Source: Rhodospirillaceae bacterium
Lineage (GTDB): Bacteria > Pseudomonadota > Alphaproteobacteria > Azospirillales > Azospirillaceae
NCBI GenBank assembly: GCA_029267445.1
Contig: JAJUIU010000023.1
Coordinates: 1 to 47,108 of the forward strand
Direction: 5' to 3'
DNA: 47,108 bases
Below, piece by piece: positions 1 through 7,687 of this stretch. Numbering within the stretch: position 1 is the first letter of the stretch; each line of letters begins with the position of its first letter. The notes under the pieces were generated by a model. The model did no database searches and was not told the DNA's origin. It was given only the letters and a program-made list of their open reading frames with translations. Made by a program: the position numbers and the translations under genes.

Positions 1-286
1 CCGTCCAGCGGAAAGCGAACACGATGCCGAAATTGTCCGCGAGGAACGCGCCGAGCGGCCCGCGCCGCCCGAGCAGCAGCAGCAGCAGATAGCCCGTCAC
101 CACCGGCGGCAGGACCAGCGGCAGATGCACCAGCCCGTCCAGCAGCATGCGGCCCGGAAAGCGCCTGCGGGCCAGCAGCCAGGCCGTCAGGACGCCCAGC
201 GGCAGGGCCACCAGGGTGGCCCAGAAGGCCACCCGCAGGCTGAGGCGGATGGCCGTCCATTCGTCGGGCGTGAACCAGTCGCTCAA
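1..286 (-). CDS. modB: Molybdate ABC transporter permease ModB (partial, 3' end outside window)
   Basis: Inner-membrane permease of the ModABC molybdate importer. The 95 residues visible carry an amphipathic start (WFTPDEWTAIRLSL), a first membrane helix around residues 18-38 and a second around 55-72 (HLPLVLPPVVTGYLLLLLL), which is the typical ModB N terminus. The start is a TTG at 286-284 overlapping the modA stop by four bases (TTGA), with AGGG just upstream, so translation is probably coupled to modA. The gene runs off the left edge; a modC ATPase gene would be expected next. Identity is secure; the exact start codon is inferred from the overlap. Confidence 0.88.
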   Translation of the reverse strand, partial: MSDWFTPDEWTAIRLSLRVAFWATLVALPLGVLTAWLLARRRFPGRMLLDGLVHLPLVLPPVVTGYLLLLLLGRRGPLGAFLADNFGIVFAFRWT

Positions 287-1083
287 GAGGCCCTGGCCAG
301 GATGCTGAAGCCCTGCGCCTCGAACGCCGCCGTCGCGGCCGGGGAGGACAGGAAGCGCAGGAACTCGGCCGCCCCCGCCCCGGCGGTGCGCGTCAGGGCG
401 GCGGGATAGACGATGGGCGGGTGGCTGCCGGCCGGAAAGGTGGCGAGGACCGTCACCTTCGGCTCCGCCTTGGCGTCCGTGGCGTAGACGATGCCGAGCC
501 GAGCCTCCCCGCGCGCTACCAGCGCCAGGGCCGCGCGCACGTTCTCCGCCTCCGCCAGCCGGTCCTTCACCCCGTCCCACAGGCCGAGATGCTCGAGAGC
601 CGCCTTGGCGTACTTGCCGGCGGGCACGGCGGCGGTGAGCGCCACGGCCATGCGCCCGTCGCCCAGCAATTCGGGCAGCAGGGCGGGCAGCGGGGCGCCC
701 GGCGTCAGGTCCAGCGGCCCCGTCACCCCAGGCGCGCCGACACCTTGGGCACCGACGAGGACGAGGCTGTTGCCCAGCAGGTTGATCCGGCTGTCCGCCC
801 GGATCAGGTCCTTGCCGGCCAGATGGTCCATCCAGTCGGTGTCGGCGGAGAGGAAGAGGTCGGCCGGCGCCCCCGCCTCGATCTGCCGCGCGAGTGCGGA
901 ACTGCCCGCGTAGGAGATGGCGACCCTGGTGCCGGTCCCGGCCTCGAACGCCCTGGCGGCGGCGTCCAGCCCGTTCTTCAGGCTGGCGGCGGCGAACACG
1001 GTCACCACCTCCGCCCGCGCCAAGGCGGGCAGCGGCATCGCCACCGCGAGGATGGCGGACAGCAGAAGGCGGCGCGTCGGCAT
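283..1083 (-). CDS. modA: Molybdate-binding periplasmic protein ModA
   Basis: Periplasmic substrate-binding protein that captures molybdate (and tungstate) for ModBC. The 266-residue product has a signal peptide (about residues 1-24, ending ALARA), then the family start VTVFAAASLKNGLDAAARAF and the oxyanion-pocket segments around YAGSSALARQIEAGAPADLFLSAD. Length matches ModA (about 250-270). It is the first gene of the modAB operon and lies about 50 bp downstream of a ModE-type palindrome, so it is probably repressed when molybdate is plentiful. No anomaly in the reading frame. Confidence 0.95.
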   Translation of the reverse strand: MPTRRLLLSAILAVAMPLPALARAEVVTVFAAASLKNGLDAAARAFEAGTGTRVAISYAGSSALARQIEAGAPADLFLSADTDWMDHLAGKDLIRADSRINLLGNSLVLVGAQGVGAPGVTGPLDLTPGAPLPALLPELLGDGRMAVALTAAVPAGKYAKAALEHLGLWDGVKDRLAEAENVRAALALVARGEARLGIVYATDAKAEPKVTVLATFPAGSHPPIVYPAALTRTAGAGAAEFLRFLSSPAATAAFEAQGFSILARAS

Positions 1084-1133
1084 GGCGGCTCCGCAGGATC
1101 GACCGGAGCCATCCTTACACCGGATCGGCCCGG

Positions 1134-1161
1134 CGCGCTATATCCGCCGGAATATAGCGCG
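1134..1161. promoter_or_regulatory. Mo-box: ModE-type operator upstream of modA
   Basis: Perfect 10-bp inverted repeat: arm 1134-1143 (CGCGCTATAT), 8-bp spacer, arm 1152-1161 (ATATAGCGCG). Its core matches the CGCTATAT...ATATAGCG architecture and spacing (9+6+9) of the ModE/MopA Mo-boxes known from Rhodobacter and E. coli. It ends about 50 bp before the modA ATG, where a repressor would block the promoter. No modE gene is in the window. Confidence 0.82.
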
Positions 1162-1170
1162 GGCGTCCGT

Positions 1171-1806
1171 TCAGGTCCGTCGATAGACGACGGACAGGTT
1201 GTTGGCCGGCATCCCGATCACGCGGTCCAGGCGGAAGCCGGATCGGGCGGCGAGGTCGGTCACCGCCTCCAGGTCGCGCACGCCCCAGGCGGGGTTCTCC
1301 GCCCTGAGCCCCTCGTCGAAGGCGGCGTTGCTTGGGGCCGTGTGGGCACCGCCCCGCTTGAACGGGCCGTAGAGGTAGAGCGCCGCCGCCGCCGGCAGCA
1401 CACGCGCGGCCCCGGCGAAGAGCCCCTCCGCCGCCGCCCAGGGGGCGATGTGGATCATGTTCACGCAGAGGACCGCATCGGCCCGCGCGACCGGCCAGTC
1501 ACTGGCGGCGGCGTCCAGGTCGAGGGGGTCGCAGACATTCTGGATGCCCAGCGCGGCCGTCCAGGCGCGGATGCTGGCGCGGTTGGCCGGGTCGGGATCG
1601 GAGGGCTGGAACGTCAGCGCGGGCAGCGCCTGGGCGAAGAAGACGGCATGCTCGCCGGAGCCGCTGGCGACCTCCAGCACCGTGCCGGCGGCGGGCAGCA
1701 CGTCGCGCAGCACGGCCAGGATCGGCTCGCGGTTGCGCAGCGTGGCGGGGGCGAAGCGCCGCGCGTCCTTCAGGGTGCCGTCCTTGGATGGGGCGTCGTT
1801 CGGCAT
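1171..1806 (-). CDS. DUF938 family SAM-dependent methyltransferase
   Basis: Putative class I methyltransferase, 211 aa, substrate unknown. Residues 20-57 show the DUF938 signature: ATLRNREPI followed by the SAM-binding motif I VLEVASGSGEHAVFFA; motif II-like FQPSDPD and CVNMIHIAPW (motif IV region, 'NMIHI') follow. C-terminal YLYGPFKRGG and NNLSVVYRRT are also family-typical. The ATG at 1806 was chosen because no in-frame start upstream extends the conserved region. The frame stays open further upstream, but that part is low-complexity and antisense to the TerB gene. The gene is convergent with nothing and only its end lies beside the Mo-box of modA. Confidence 0.88.
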   Translation of the reverse strand: MPNDAPSKDGTLKDARRFAPATLRNREPILAVLRDVLPAAGTVLEVASGSGEHAVFFAQALPALTFQPSDPDPANRASIRAWTAALGIQNVCDPLDLDAAASDWPVARADAVLCVNMIHIAPWAAAEGLFAGAARVLPAAAALYLYGPFKRGGAHTAPSNAAFDEGLRAENPAWGVRDLEAVTDLAARSGFRLDRVIGMPANNLSVVYRRT

Positions 1807-1915
1807 GGGTGCCGAAGCTAAGCGCAGGGGAACGGGGGGACAAGCGCGGCGTTGGCAACGGGTATGAATAAGGCGGCGCTTGCCGCGCGCCATCGCGAGC
1901 CCCACCTGGATCACC

Positions 1916-2395
1916 ATGCTGAACCGAATCCGACGCCTGTTCGAACAGCCCGACCGCGCCCTGGCCAGCCTGCCGAAGCCGGACCGGCTCCACCTCGCCG
2001 CGGCCTGCCTGCTGGTGGAGGCGGCCCGCACCGACGACGCCATCACGACCGAGGAGCGGGGCCGCATCCGGGCGCTGGTGCGGGGCAAGTTCGACCTGTC
2101 CCCGGATGAGGCCGAGGAGCTGGTGCGGTCGGCCGAGCAGGTCACCGAGGGGCCGGCCCAATGGTACGCCTTCACCAGCAAGCTGAAGGACGCGTTCGAC
2201 GCCGATGAGCGGATCGAGCTGATCGAGATGCTCTGGGAGGTGGTGTACGCGGATGGCGAACTCCACCATCTCGAATCAAGCCTGTTGCGCCGGGTGGGCG
2301 GTTTGCTTTACGTCTCCGACCGTGACCGTGGAGAGGCGCGACGCCGCGTGCTGGCGCGCCTGGGACTGCCCCACGGCCCCGGCATACCGGACTGA
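1916..2395 (+). CDS. TerB-like (tellurite resistance TerB family) cytoplasmic protein
   Basis: 159-residue, all-helical, acidic protein. LHLAAACLLVEAARTDDAITTEERGRI (residues about 25-51) and the second repeat FDADERIELIEMLWEVVYADGELHHLESSLLRRVGGLL are the two metal-binding-like helical repeats of the TerB/DjlA N-terminal fold (A-x-x-D-G-x-hxxxE). Exact function unknown; TerB domains bind divalent cations and associate with membrane stress complexes. The start is placed at the ATG in front of LNRIRRLF, which begins the amphipathic first helix. Followed 36 bp later by fdxA on the same strand, so possibly cotranscribed. Confidence 0.75.
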   Translation: MLNRIRRLFEQPDRALASLPKPDRLHLAAACLLVEAARTDDAITTEERGRIRALVRGKFDLSPDEAEELVRSAEQVTEGPAQWYAFTSKLKDAFDADERIELIEMLWEVVYADGELHHLESSLLRRVGGLLYVSDRDRGEARRRVLARLGLPHGPGIPD

Positions 2396-2431
2396 GGAGG
2401 TCGCGGCGGCCGGTCAGCGGAGAGGACTGGT

Positions 2432-2764
2432 ATGCCGTACGTCGTCACCGAGCTGTGCATCAAGTGCAAGTACATGGACTGCGTCGAGGTCTGCCCCGTG
2501 GACTGCTTCTACGAGGGCGAGAACATGCTGGTGATCCACCCCGACGAGTGCATCGACTGCGGCGTGTGCGAGCCGGAATGCCCGGCGGAGGCGATCGTCC
2601 CGGACACCGATCCGAAGTCGGAATCCTGGCTGGAACTGAACCGCGAATACTCCGTCCAGTGGCCGAACATCACCCGGAAGAAGCCCGCGCCGGACGACGC
2701 GGACGCTTACAAGGGCATGCCGGGCAAGTTCGAGAAGTTCTTCAGCAAGAACCCCGGCGGCTGA
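2432..2764 (+). CDS. fdxA: Seven-iron ferredoxin FdxA ([3Fe-4S][4Fe-4S])
   Basis: Small soluble electron carrier, 110 aa, closely following the Azotobacter FdI/FdxA layout. Cysteines 9, 17 and 50 should bind the [3Fe-4S] cluster and 21, 40, 43 and 46 the [4Fe-4S] cluster; C12 and C25 are the usual extra cysteines. The C-terminal tail ([26 protein letters not shown]) is typical of alphaproteobacterial FdxA. A good ribosome site (GAGAGGA) precedes the ATG. The electron partner is not identifiable from the neighbourhood. Confidence 0.96.
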   Translation: MPYVVTELCIKCKYMDCVEVCPVDCFYEGENMLVIHPDECIDCGVCEPECPAEAIVPDTDPKSESWLELNREYSVQWPNITRKKPAPDDADAYKGMPGKFEKFFSKNPGG

Positions 2765-3102
2765 GCCCGGCGGATTCGCACGGACTCCCTGGACTTCGCG
2801 TTTTGTTCCCACTATCGGCATGCGGGAATCGCATGGCGGGCATCCACAGGCTTGGCGCGGCGATGGGGTGCGGCCGCGACTCTAGGCCTGTCATACGGCC
2901 GTAATATCCATTATATTCCCTTAGCGAGGATCGGAGCGCCCTCCCCTGCGGAAATCGTGCGCCCGGTCCGGTTTCGCCTGAGCCTGTTGTCGTGGATCGC
3001 GGACGCCCCTGGCGGCCGGTCGATCCGAACGTGTCCTTTGCCCTGCCGCCGGCCGTCCCCAGGGACGCCTCGGCCCGCGCGGAAAGTGAGAGCCGACAGA
3101 AC
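2765..3102. other. Gene-free leader between fdxA and carD
   Basis: 338 bp without a credible ORF. An AT-rich patch around 2889-2920 contains a 10-bp palindrome TACGGCCGTA (2894-2903) and a -10-like TATATT (2912-2917) with a weak -35 (TGTCAT, 2889-2894) at 17-bp spacing; this is the best candidate for the carD promoter and would give a leader of about 180 nt. No clear terminator for fdxA was found. Confidence 0.45.
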
Positions 3103-3603
3103 ATGTCCGAGAACCTCGAATTCGCAGCCGGTGATTTCGTGGTCTACCCCGCCCATGGCGTGGGCAAGATCATCGGGATCGAGACGCACGCCATCGCGGA
3201 GCAGACCGTCACGCTTTATGCCATCCAGTTCGAGAAGGAGCGGATGACGCTGAAGGTGCCGGTGACCAAGACGAAGGCCGCCGGCCTGCGCCGCCTGTCC
3301 TCCAAGGACCGCATCAAGGTGGCGCTGGAGACGCTGCAGGGCCCGTCGCGCATCAAGCGCATCATGTGGAGCCGGCGCGCCCAGGAATACGAGGCCAAGA
3401 TCAATTCCGGCGATCCGGTGTCGATCGCCGAGGTGGTGCGCGACCTGCACCGCGGGTCCGACCAGTCGGACCAGTCCTACAGCGAGCGGCAGATCTACCA
3501 CGCCGCGCTGGAGCGGCTGGCCCGCGAGCTGGCCGCCGTCGAGAAGATCGACGAGCGCAAGGCGACCGAGCGGCTGGAAGCCGTGCTGACCAAGGCGGCC
3601 TGA
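3103..3603 (+). CDS. CarD family transcriptional regulator
   Basis: 166-residue RNA-polymerase-interacting regulator. The N-terminal RID (Tudor-like) domain is clear: FAAGDFVVYPAHGVGKIIGIE (residues 7-27) and ERMTLKVPVTKTKAAGLRRLSS. The C-terminal helical DNA-binding domain follows (IMWSRRAQEYEAKINSGDPVSIAEVVRDLHR ... SYSERQIYHAALERLARELA). CarD proteins bind the beta subunit and stabilise open promoter complexes. The ATG at 3103 was chosen because MSENLEF directly precedes the RID domain; the frame extends further upstream but without conserved sequence. An intrinsic terminator follows within 35 bp. Confidence 0.93.
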   Translation: MSENLEFAAGDFVVYPAHGVGKIIGIETHAIAEQTVTLYAIQFEKERMTLKVPVTKTKAAGLRRLSSKDRIKVALETLQGPSRIKRIMWSRRAQEYEAKINSGDPVSIAEVVRDLHRGSDQSDQSYSERQIYHAALERLARELAAVEKIDERKATERLEAVLTKAA

Positions 3604-3637
3604 CCCGCCGGCGGTGCGACCGACGCATGCGGATTAG

Positions 3638-3667
3638 AGGGGCGGCCCGTGACGGTCGCCCCTTTTT
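3638..3667 (+). terminator. Intrinsic terminator after carD
   Basis: Seven-bp stem AGGGGCG (3638-3644) / CGCCCCT (3657-3663) with a 12-nt loop, running directly into five T residues (3663-3667). It separates carD from the downstream phosphatase-like gene. Confidence 0.8.
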
Positions 3668-3742
3668 CCATGGCGCGGCGCACACTAAACTCCGCCCCGC
3701 AGGCCGGGCCCGGCCACCCGCTTCGAAGTCCCCCGCCAAGCG

Positions 3743-4558
3743 ATGTCCGATCACCAGAAATTCGCCCAGCTCGGCCGTCCACGGCGCATCTGGGCCGTGG
3801 GCGCGGTGCATGGCGAGGCCGACCGGCTTGCCGCACTGCATGACGACATCGGGACGCGGTTCCTGCCGGGCGACCGGCTGATCTATCTGGGCAACATGCT
3901 GGGCCACGGGCCGGCCGTGCGCGCCGCCGTGGACGAGCTGCTGGCCTTCCGCCGCGCCGTGCTGGCCATCCGGGGCGTGATCGCCGAGGACGTGGTCTAT
4001 CTGCGCGGCGGGCAGGAGGAGATGTGGCAGAAGCTGCTGCAGCTCCAGTTCGCGCCGAACCCGGCGCAGGTGCTGCAATGGATGCTGGGCCAGGGCATCG
4101 CGGCCACGCTGGCGGCCTATGGCGGCGATCCCGACCAGGGGCTGGCCGCCGCCCGCGACGGTGCCGTCAGCCTGACCCGCTGGACCAACGCCCTGCGGGC
4201 GGCCCAGCGCGCCGCCCCCGGCCACGACGCCCTGTTCAGCGCACTGAAGCGGGCGGCGTTCACCAACCCTGCGGCCGACGTGGCGGCGGGCCTGCTGTTC
4301 GTCGCCAGCGGCGTGGACGTCTCCCGCCCCCTGGGCGCCCAGGGCGACAGCTTCTGGTGGGGGGGCGCGGCATTCGGCCGCATCGAGGCGCCGTATGGCG
4401 ATTTCGTGCGGGTGATCCGGGGCTTCGACCCCGCCCATGGCGGCCAGTCGATCCAGCCGCACGCCGTGACGCTGGACGGCGGAGCGGGCTTCGGCGGGCG
4501 GATTCTCTGCGCCTGCTTCGCGCCGGACGGCCAGATCCTGGAGCTGGTCGAGGTCTGA
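3743..4558 (+). CDS. Metallophosphatase-fold protein with degenerate active site (putative pseudophosphatase)
   Basis: 271 aa. The layout is that of bacterial PPP-type serine/threonine or ApaH-like phosphatases: strand-motif 1 at residues 20-24, motif 2 at 50-56, motif 3 at 88-92. All metal ligands are altered: GDxHG reads GAVHG, GDxxDRG reads GNMLGHG, and RGNHE reads RGGQEE. The flanking text (RIWAVG, PGDRLIYLG, VVYLRGG, MWQKLLQLQF) remains intact, so the fold is probably kept while catalysis is lost. The frame is uninterrupted and codon use is like its neighbours, which argues for a selected non-catalytic role rather than decay. Function unknown; it sits between carD and rpoH. Confidence 0.72.
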   Translation: MSDHQKFAQLGRPRRIWAVGAVHGEADRLAALHDDIGTRFLPGDRLIYLGNMLGHGPAVRAAVDELLAFRRAVLAIRGVIAEDVVYLRGGQEEMWQKLLQLQFAPNPAQVLQWMLGQGIAATLAAYGGDPDQGLAAARDGAVSLTRWTNALRAAQRAAPGHDALFSALKRAAFTNPAADVAAGLLFVASGVDVSRPLGAQGDSFWWGGAAFGRIEAPYGDFVRVIRGFDPAHGGQSIQPHAVTLDGGAGFGGRILCACFAPDGQILELVEV

Positions 4559-4679
4559 GCCGGCCCCGGCGAAGGCGGCACGTCCGCAACGCGGACCCGT
4601 CCCGGAAATATTATGATTTTCGCATAGGCCGGTGATCCGGCCCGAGAGCGCCTTCGTATCCCGTCATGAAAACAGCGAG

Positions 4680-4714
4680 GGTCGGCCCGATGGGAGGCCG
4701 ATCCCGAACGGGAT
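4680..4714 (+). promoter_or_regulatory. Candidate structured leader of rpoH (overlapping alternative helices)
   Basis: Within 50 nt of the rpoH ATG two helices compete for bases 4701-4703: an 8-bp helix 4680-4687/4696-4703 (one G-U pair) and a 5-bp helix 4701-4705/4710-4714 with a GAAC tetraloop. The Shine-Dalgarno-like GGGG (4716-4719) starts two bases after the second helix. This resembles a translational switch, but there is no covariation evidence. Confidence 0.35.
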
Positions 4715-4728
4715 AGGGGATTAGGGCG

Positions 4729-5616
4729 ATGGCGCATATCGACGATCCGGAAACCCAGCGGGCCAACCTGACCTTCATCAAGGCCACGATGAAGGAGCCG
4801 CTTCTCTCCCGCGACCATGAGTTCGACCTCGCCAAACGCTGGCGCGAGAACGGGGACGAGGCGGCACTGCACGAGCTGGTGCGCAGCTACACCCGCCTGG
4901 TCGTCGCGACCGCCGCCCGTTTCCGCAATTACGGCCTGCCGATGGGCGACCTGGTGCAGGAGGGCAATGTCGGCCTGATGCAGGCCGCCGCCCGGTTCGA
5001 GCCGGACCGCGAGGTGCGCTTCTCCACCTATGCCGCCTGGTGGATCCGGTCCGCCATGCAGGACTACATCCTGCGCAACTGGTCGATCGTCCGCACCGGC
5101 ACCACCGCCGCGCAGAAGAGCCTGTTCTTCAATCTGCGCCGCCTGCGCGCCAAGATCGAGGACAGCCCCTCCAACACCAGCCTGTCCGTGGACGGCCGGC
5201 GCAAGATCGCGGCCGAGCTGAACGTGGACGAGAGCGAGGTGGAGAGCATGGAGATGCGGCTGGCGGCGGCCGACCAGTCGCTGAACAGCCCCATCGCCGA
5301 GGGCGGCGAGGACGAGTGGCAGGACTTCATCTCCGACCAGCGCCCCTCGCCCGAGGACGTGGTCATCGGCATGCGCGACAGCCGCATGCGGTCCAAGTGG
5401 CTGGCGGAGGCGCTGGGCGAGCTGAGCCCGCGCGAGCGCACCATCATCGCCCAGCGCCGCCTGCGCGACGACGGCGCCACGCTGGAGGAGCTGGGCAAGG
5501 CCCTGGGTGTGAGCAAGGAGCGCGTGCGCCAGCTGGAACACCGCGCCCTGATGAAGCTGCGCGCCTCCATGCTGAAGCGGGTGCAGGTGGCGGGCGACCT
5601 TCTCCTGGAGGCGTGA
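4729..5616 (+). CDS. rpoH: RNA polymerase sigma-32 (heat-shock) factor RpoH
   Basis: 295-residue group 3-type sigma factor. Region 2 is complete (LVVATAARFRNYGLPMGDLVQEGNVGLM ... RFSTYAAWWIRSAMQDYILRNWS), followed at residues 129-137 by the RpoH box QKSLFFNLR that distinguishes heat-shock sigmas from RpoD. Region 4 ends with LGVSKERVRQLEHRALMKLR, the -35 reading helix. Alphaproteobacteria usually have two or more rpoH genes; I cannot tell from one copy which paralogue this is, though the short N terminus suggests the RpoHII type. The gene is convergent with the cyclase gene, nine bp away, with no obvious terminator between them. Confidence 0.94.
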   Translation: MAHIDDPETQRANLTFIKATMKEPLLSRDHEFDLAKRWRENGDEAALHELVRSYTRLVVATAARFRNYGLPMGDLVQEGNVGLMQAAARFEPDREVRFSTYAAWWIRSAMQDYILRNWSIVRTGTTAAQKSLFFNLRRLRAKIEDSPSNTSLSVDGRRKIAAELNVDESEVESMEMRLAAADQSLNSPIAEGGEDEWQDFISDQRPSPEDVVIGMRDSRMRSKWLAEALGELSPRERTIIAQRRLRDDGATLEELGKALGVSKERVRQLEHRALMKLRASMLKRVQVAGDLLLEA

Positions 5617-5625
5617 GCCGCCGGA

Positions 5626-7641
5626 TCAGTCGGCATCCTCTCTCGCGGACCTCACGGCCGTCCCGGACCCCGGGGCGGCCGTTTCGCGTTCAGGCCCTCC
5701 CGTCCGCAACGGGCCGGCATAGTCCGCCAGCAGGCGCCAGACCAGCACGGCGCCGGACCGCCCGCGCAGGCTGTAGCGCCCGACCTCCCGCATCGGCACG
5801 TCCACGGCGCAGGCGGCCCGCACCGTGTCGTCGCTGGCGAGGACCACAGCGCAGCTGTCCTCCATCAGCTCGTTGCCGAGCGCCTCGAGCCGGGCGGCCG
5901 TGTTCACCGTGTCGCCGACGATCGTGTAGTTGATGCGGCTGGCCGCCCCGATGTTGCCGACGACGACCGGCCCGGAATGCACGCCGATGCGCAGGCAGAC
6001 CGGCGGCAGACCGGCGGCGGCCAGCTCGCGAGCCTCCTCCCGCACGGTCTCCACGATGGCGCGGGCGGCCCGCAGCGCGCGGGCGGCATGGTCCGGCTGC
6101 TCCTCCGGCGCGCCCCAGAAGGCCATGATGGCGTCGCCGATATACTTGTCGACGGTGCCGCCCTCCGCCTCGATGCAGGCGGCGAGCCGGGTGAAGTGGG
6201 CGTTCAGCATCGCCGCCGTCTCGGCCGGCGACATGGTCTCGGCGATGGTGGAGAAGCCCTTGATGTCGGTGAACATCACGGTCACCTCCCGCTCCTCCGA
6301 CACGACGCCGGAGGCCGCCTGCCCGTCGCGGCGGATCAGGCGCAGCACCAGCGCCTTGGGCACGTAGGTCTCGAACCAGCGCAGGCCCGACACCATGGTG
6401 TTGAAGGCCTGGGCGGCGTTGGAGATCTCGCGGAAGCGGCTGTCGGGAAGCGCCGGCACGCTGCGGAAGTCGAGCTCGCGCAGGGCCGTCGCGGCGCGGG
6501 CGAGGCGCGCGATCTGCCGGGCGATGGCGCGGCCCAGCAGCAGCGACAGCACGACCGAGATGACCAGGATGATGAAGCCGAGGCCGGCCGTGCGCACCAG
6601 CCGCTCGATCTCCTCCCCCACCGTGTCCTCCGGGAAGGCGATCACCAGCGTCCAGGGGCGCGCACCGTAATCGGTGATGCGGCGGAGCAGGTAGACATAG
6701 TCGACCCCGTCCACCTCCGCCTCGCGGAACTCGATCTGGCGGTCGATCACGCGGGGGTTGATGCGGACCTCGACCCGCGTGCCGCGCGCGGCGTCCCCCT
6801 CGCCGGTGGCCACGCCGGCGGCGTCGACCTCCTGCCAGACGGCGGCGGCCACCGGATCGCCGATGTCCTGGAGACGGGGCAGCGGCGGCAGGCCCTGCGC
6901 GGCGGCGGCGGCGAAGCTGGTGGTGAGCCTGGTCATCGCCGGATGGGCGATGACGTACTGGTCGTCATAGAGGATGAAGGCGGTGCCTTCCGGACCGGAC
7001 GTCATCTCCGCCAGGAAGCGGGACAGGTCCTGGAAGCTGACGCCGGTGACCACGGCCCCCAGGAACCGTCCGTCGCGGCGGACGGGTGCCCGGACCGTGA
7101 GGATGCTGGTCCTGAAGTCGTCCACCCACTCCGGATCGACCCAGACGGCCGAGCCCGTCTCGCGCGCGGCCTGCAGATCGTCGGCGGCACCCACCGGATC
7201 GGGATAGGCGCCGATCTCCAGGACGCCCGGCCCCTTGCGCGAGGCCGAGAACCAGACGCCGCGCGTGTCGAGGAACGCCACGCCGGTGATCTGGGGCACC
7301 GGCGCCAGGGAGCCGCGCAGCAGGTCCGACATGCGCTGGCGTTCGCCCGGCTCAACCTCTCCGGCGGCGATCTGTCGGGCGAGATACTCGGCCTGGGCGC
7401 GGGCGGGCTCCAGCTGCGCGCGCACGCGGGATTCCAGTCCGGCGATCAGCAGTTCCGCCTTGTCGGAGAGGAGCTGGAAGGTGTTCCGGCCCGATGTGTT
7501 GAGCCCGAGGATCAGGACGCTCGCCACCGCCAGCAGGGTGAGCCCGCCGAACCCCGCCGTCATCACGGCGGCGATCGGCAGGCGCAGGCGCTTACGCCTC
7601 CACTCCCCGGGATCGGTGTCGGTGTCTGGCACGGTGGACAT
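5626..7641 (-). CDS. Membrane-bound class III adenylate cyclase with Cache sensor and HAMP
   Basis: 671 aa. An N-terminal membrane helix (about 22-48) is followed by a periplasmic Cache-type sensor (about 50-345; PVPQITGVAFLDTRGVWFSASRKG, GRFLGAVVTGVSF), a second membrane helix (about 350-372), a HAMP linker and the cyclase domain (about 440-620). Catalytic features are intact: metal aspartates in MFTDIKGFS and GDAIMAFWG, the adenine-specifying lysine in VDKYIGD and aspartate in NYTIVGDTVNTAARLE, with the transition-state N and R in the same segment. Should make cAMP in response to an extracellular ligand. No effector gene lies nearby. Proline-rich C-terminal tail. Confidence 0.93.
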   Translation of the reverse strand: MSTVPDTDTDPGEWRRKRLRLPIAAVMTAGFGGLTLLAVASVLILGLNTSGRNTFQLLSDKAELLIAGLESRVRAQLEPARAQAEYLARQIAAGEVEPGERQRMSDLLRGSLAPVPQITGVAFLDTRGVWFSASRKGPGVLEIGAYPDPVGAADDLQAARETGSAVWVDPEWVDDFRTSILTVRAPVRRDGRFLGAVVTGVSFQDLSRFLAEMTSGPEGTAFILYDDQYVIAHPAMTRLTTSFAAAAAQGLPPLPRLQDIGDPVAAAVWQEVDAAGVATGEGDAARGTRVEVRINPRVIDRQIEFREAEVDGVDYVYLLRRITDYGARPWTLVIAFPEDTVGEEIERLVRTAGLGFIILVISVVLSLLLGRAIARQIARLARAATALRELDFRSVPALPDSRFREISNAAQAFNTMVSGLRWFETYVPKALVLRLIRRDGQAASGVVSEEREVTVMFTDIKGFSTIAETMSPAETAAMLNAHFTRLAACIEAEGGTVDKYIGDAIMAFWGAPEEQPDHAARALRAARAIVETVREEARELAAAGLPPVCLRIGVHSGPVVVGNIGAASRINYTIVGDTVNTAARLEALGNELMEDSCAVVLASDDTVRAACAVDVPMREVGRYSLRGRSGAVLVWRLLADYAGPLRTGGPERETAAPGSGTAVRSAREDAD

Positions 7642-7687
7642 GGCCGGACGGTAGTCCGGGCCTTGCCGCGCCGCAACAGGCGAAGCG

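Noticed and set aside
4680-4731. rpoH leader as a ROSE or fourU RNA thermometer
   Set aside because: No U-rich anti-Shine-Dalgarno element (UUUU or UYGCU) is seen opposite the ribosome site; only alternative helices are reported.
4117-5541. 474-aa open frame antisense to rpoH
   Set aside because: Overlaps the whole conserved rpoH gene and its leader; composition is typical of an antisense GC-rich frame (His/Gln/Gly/Ala/Arg-rich) without domain-like motifs.
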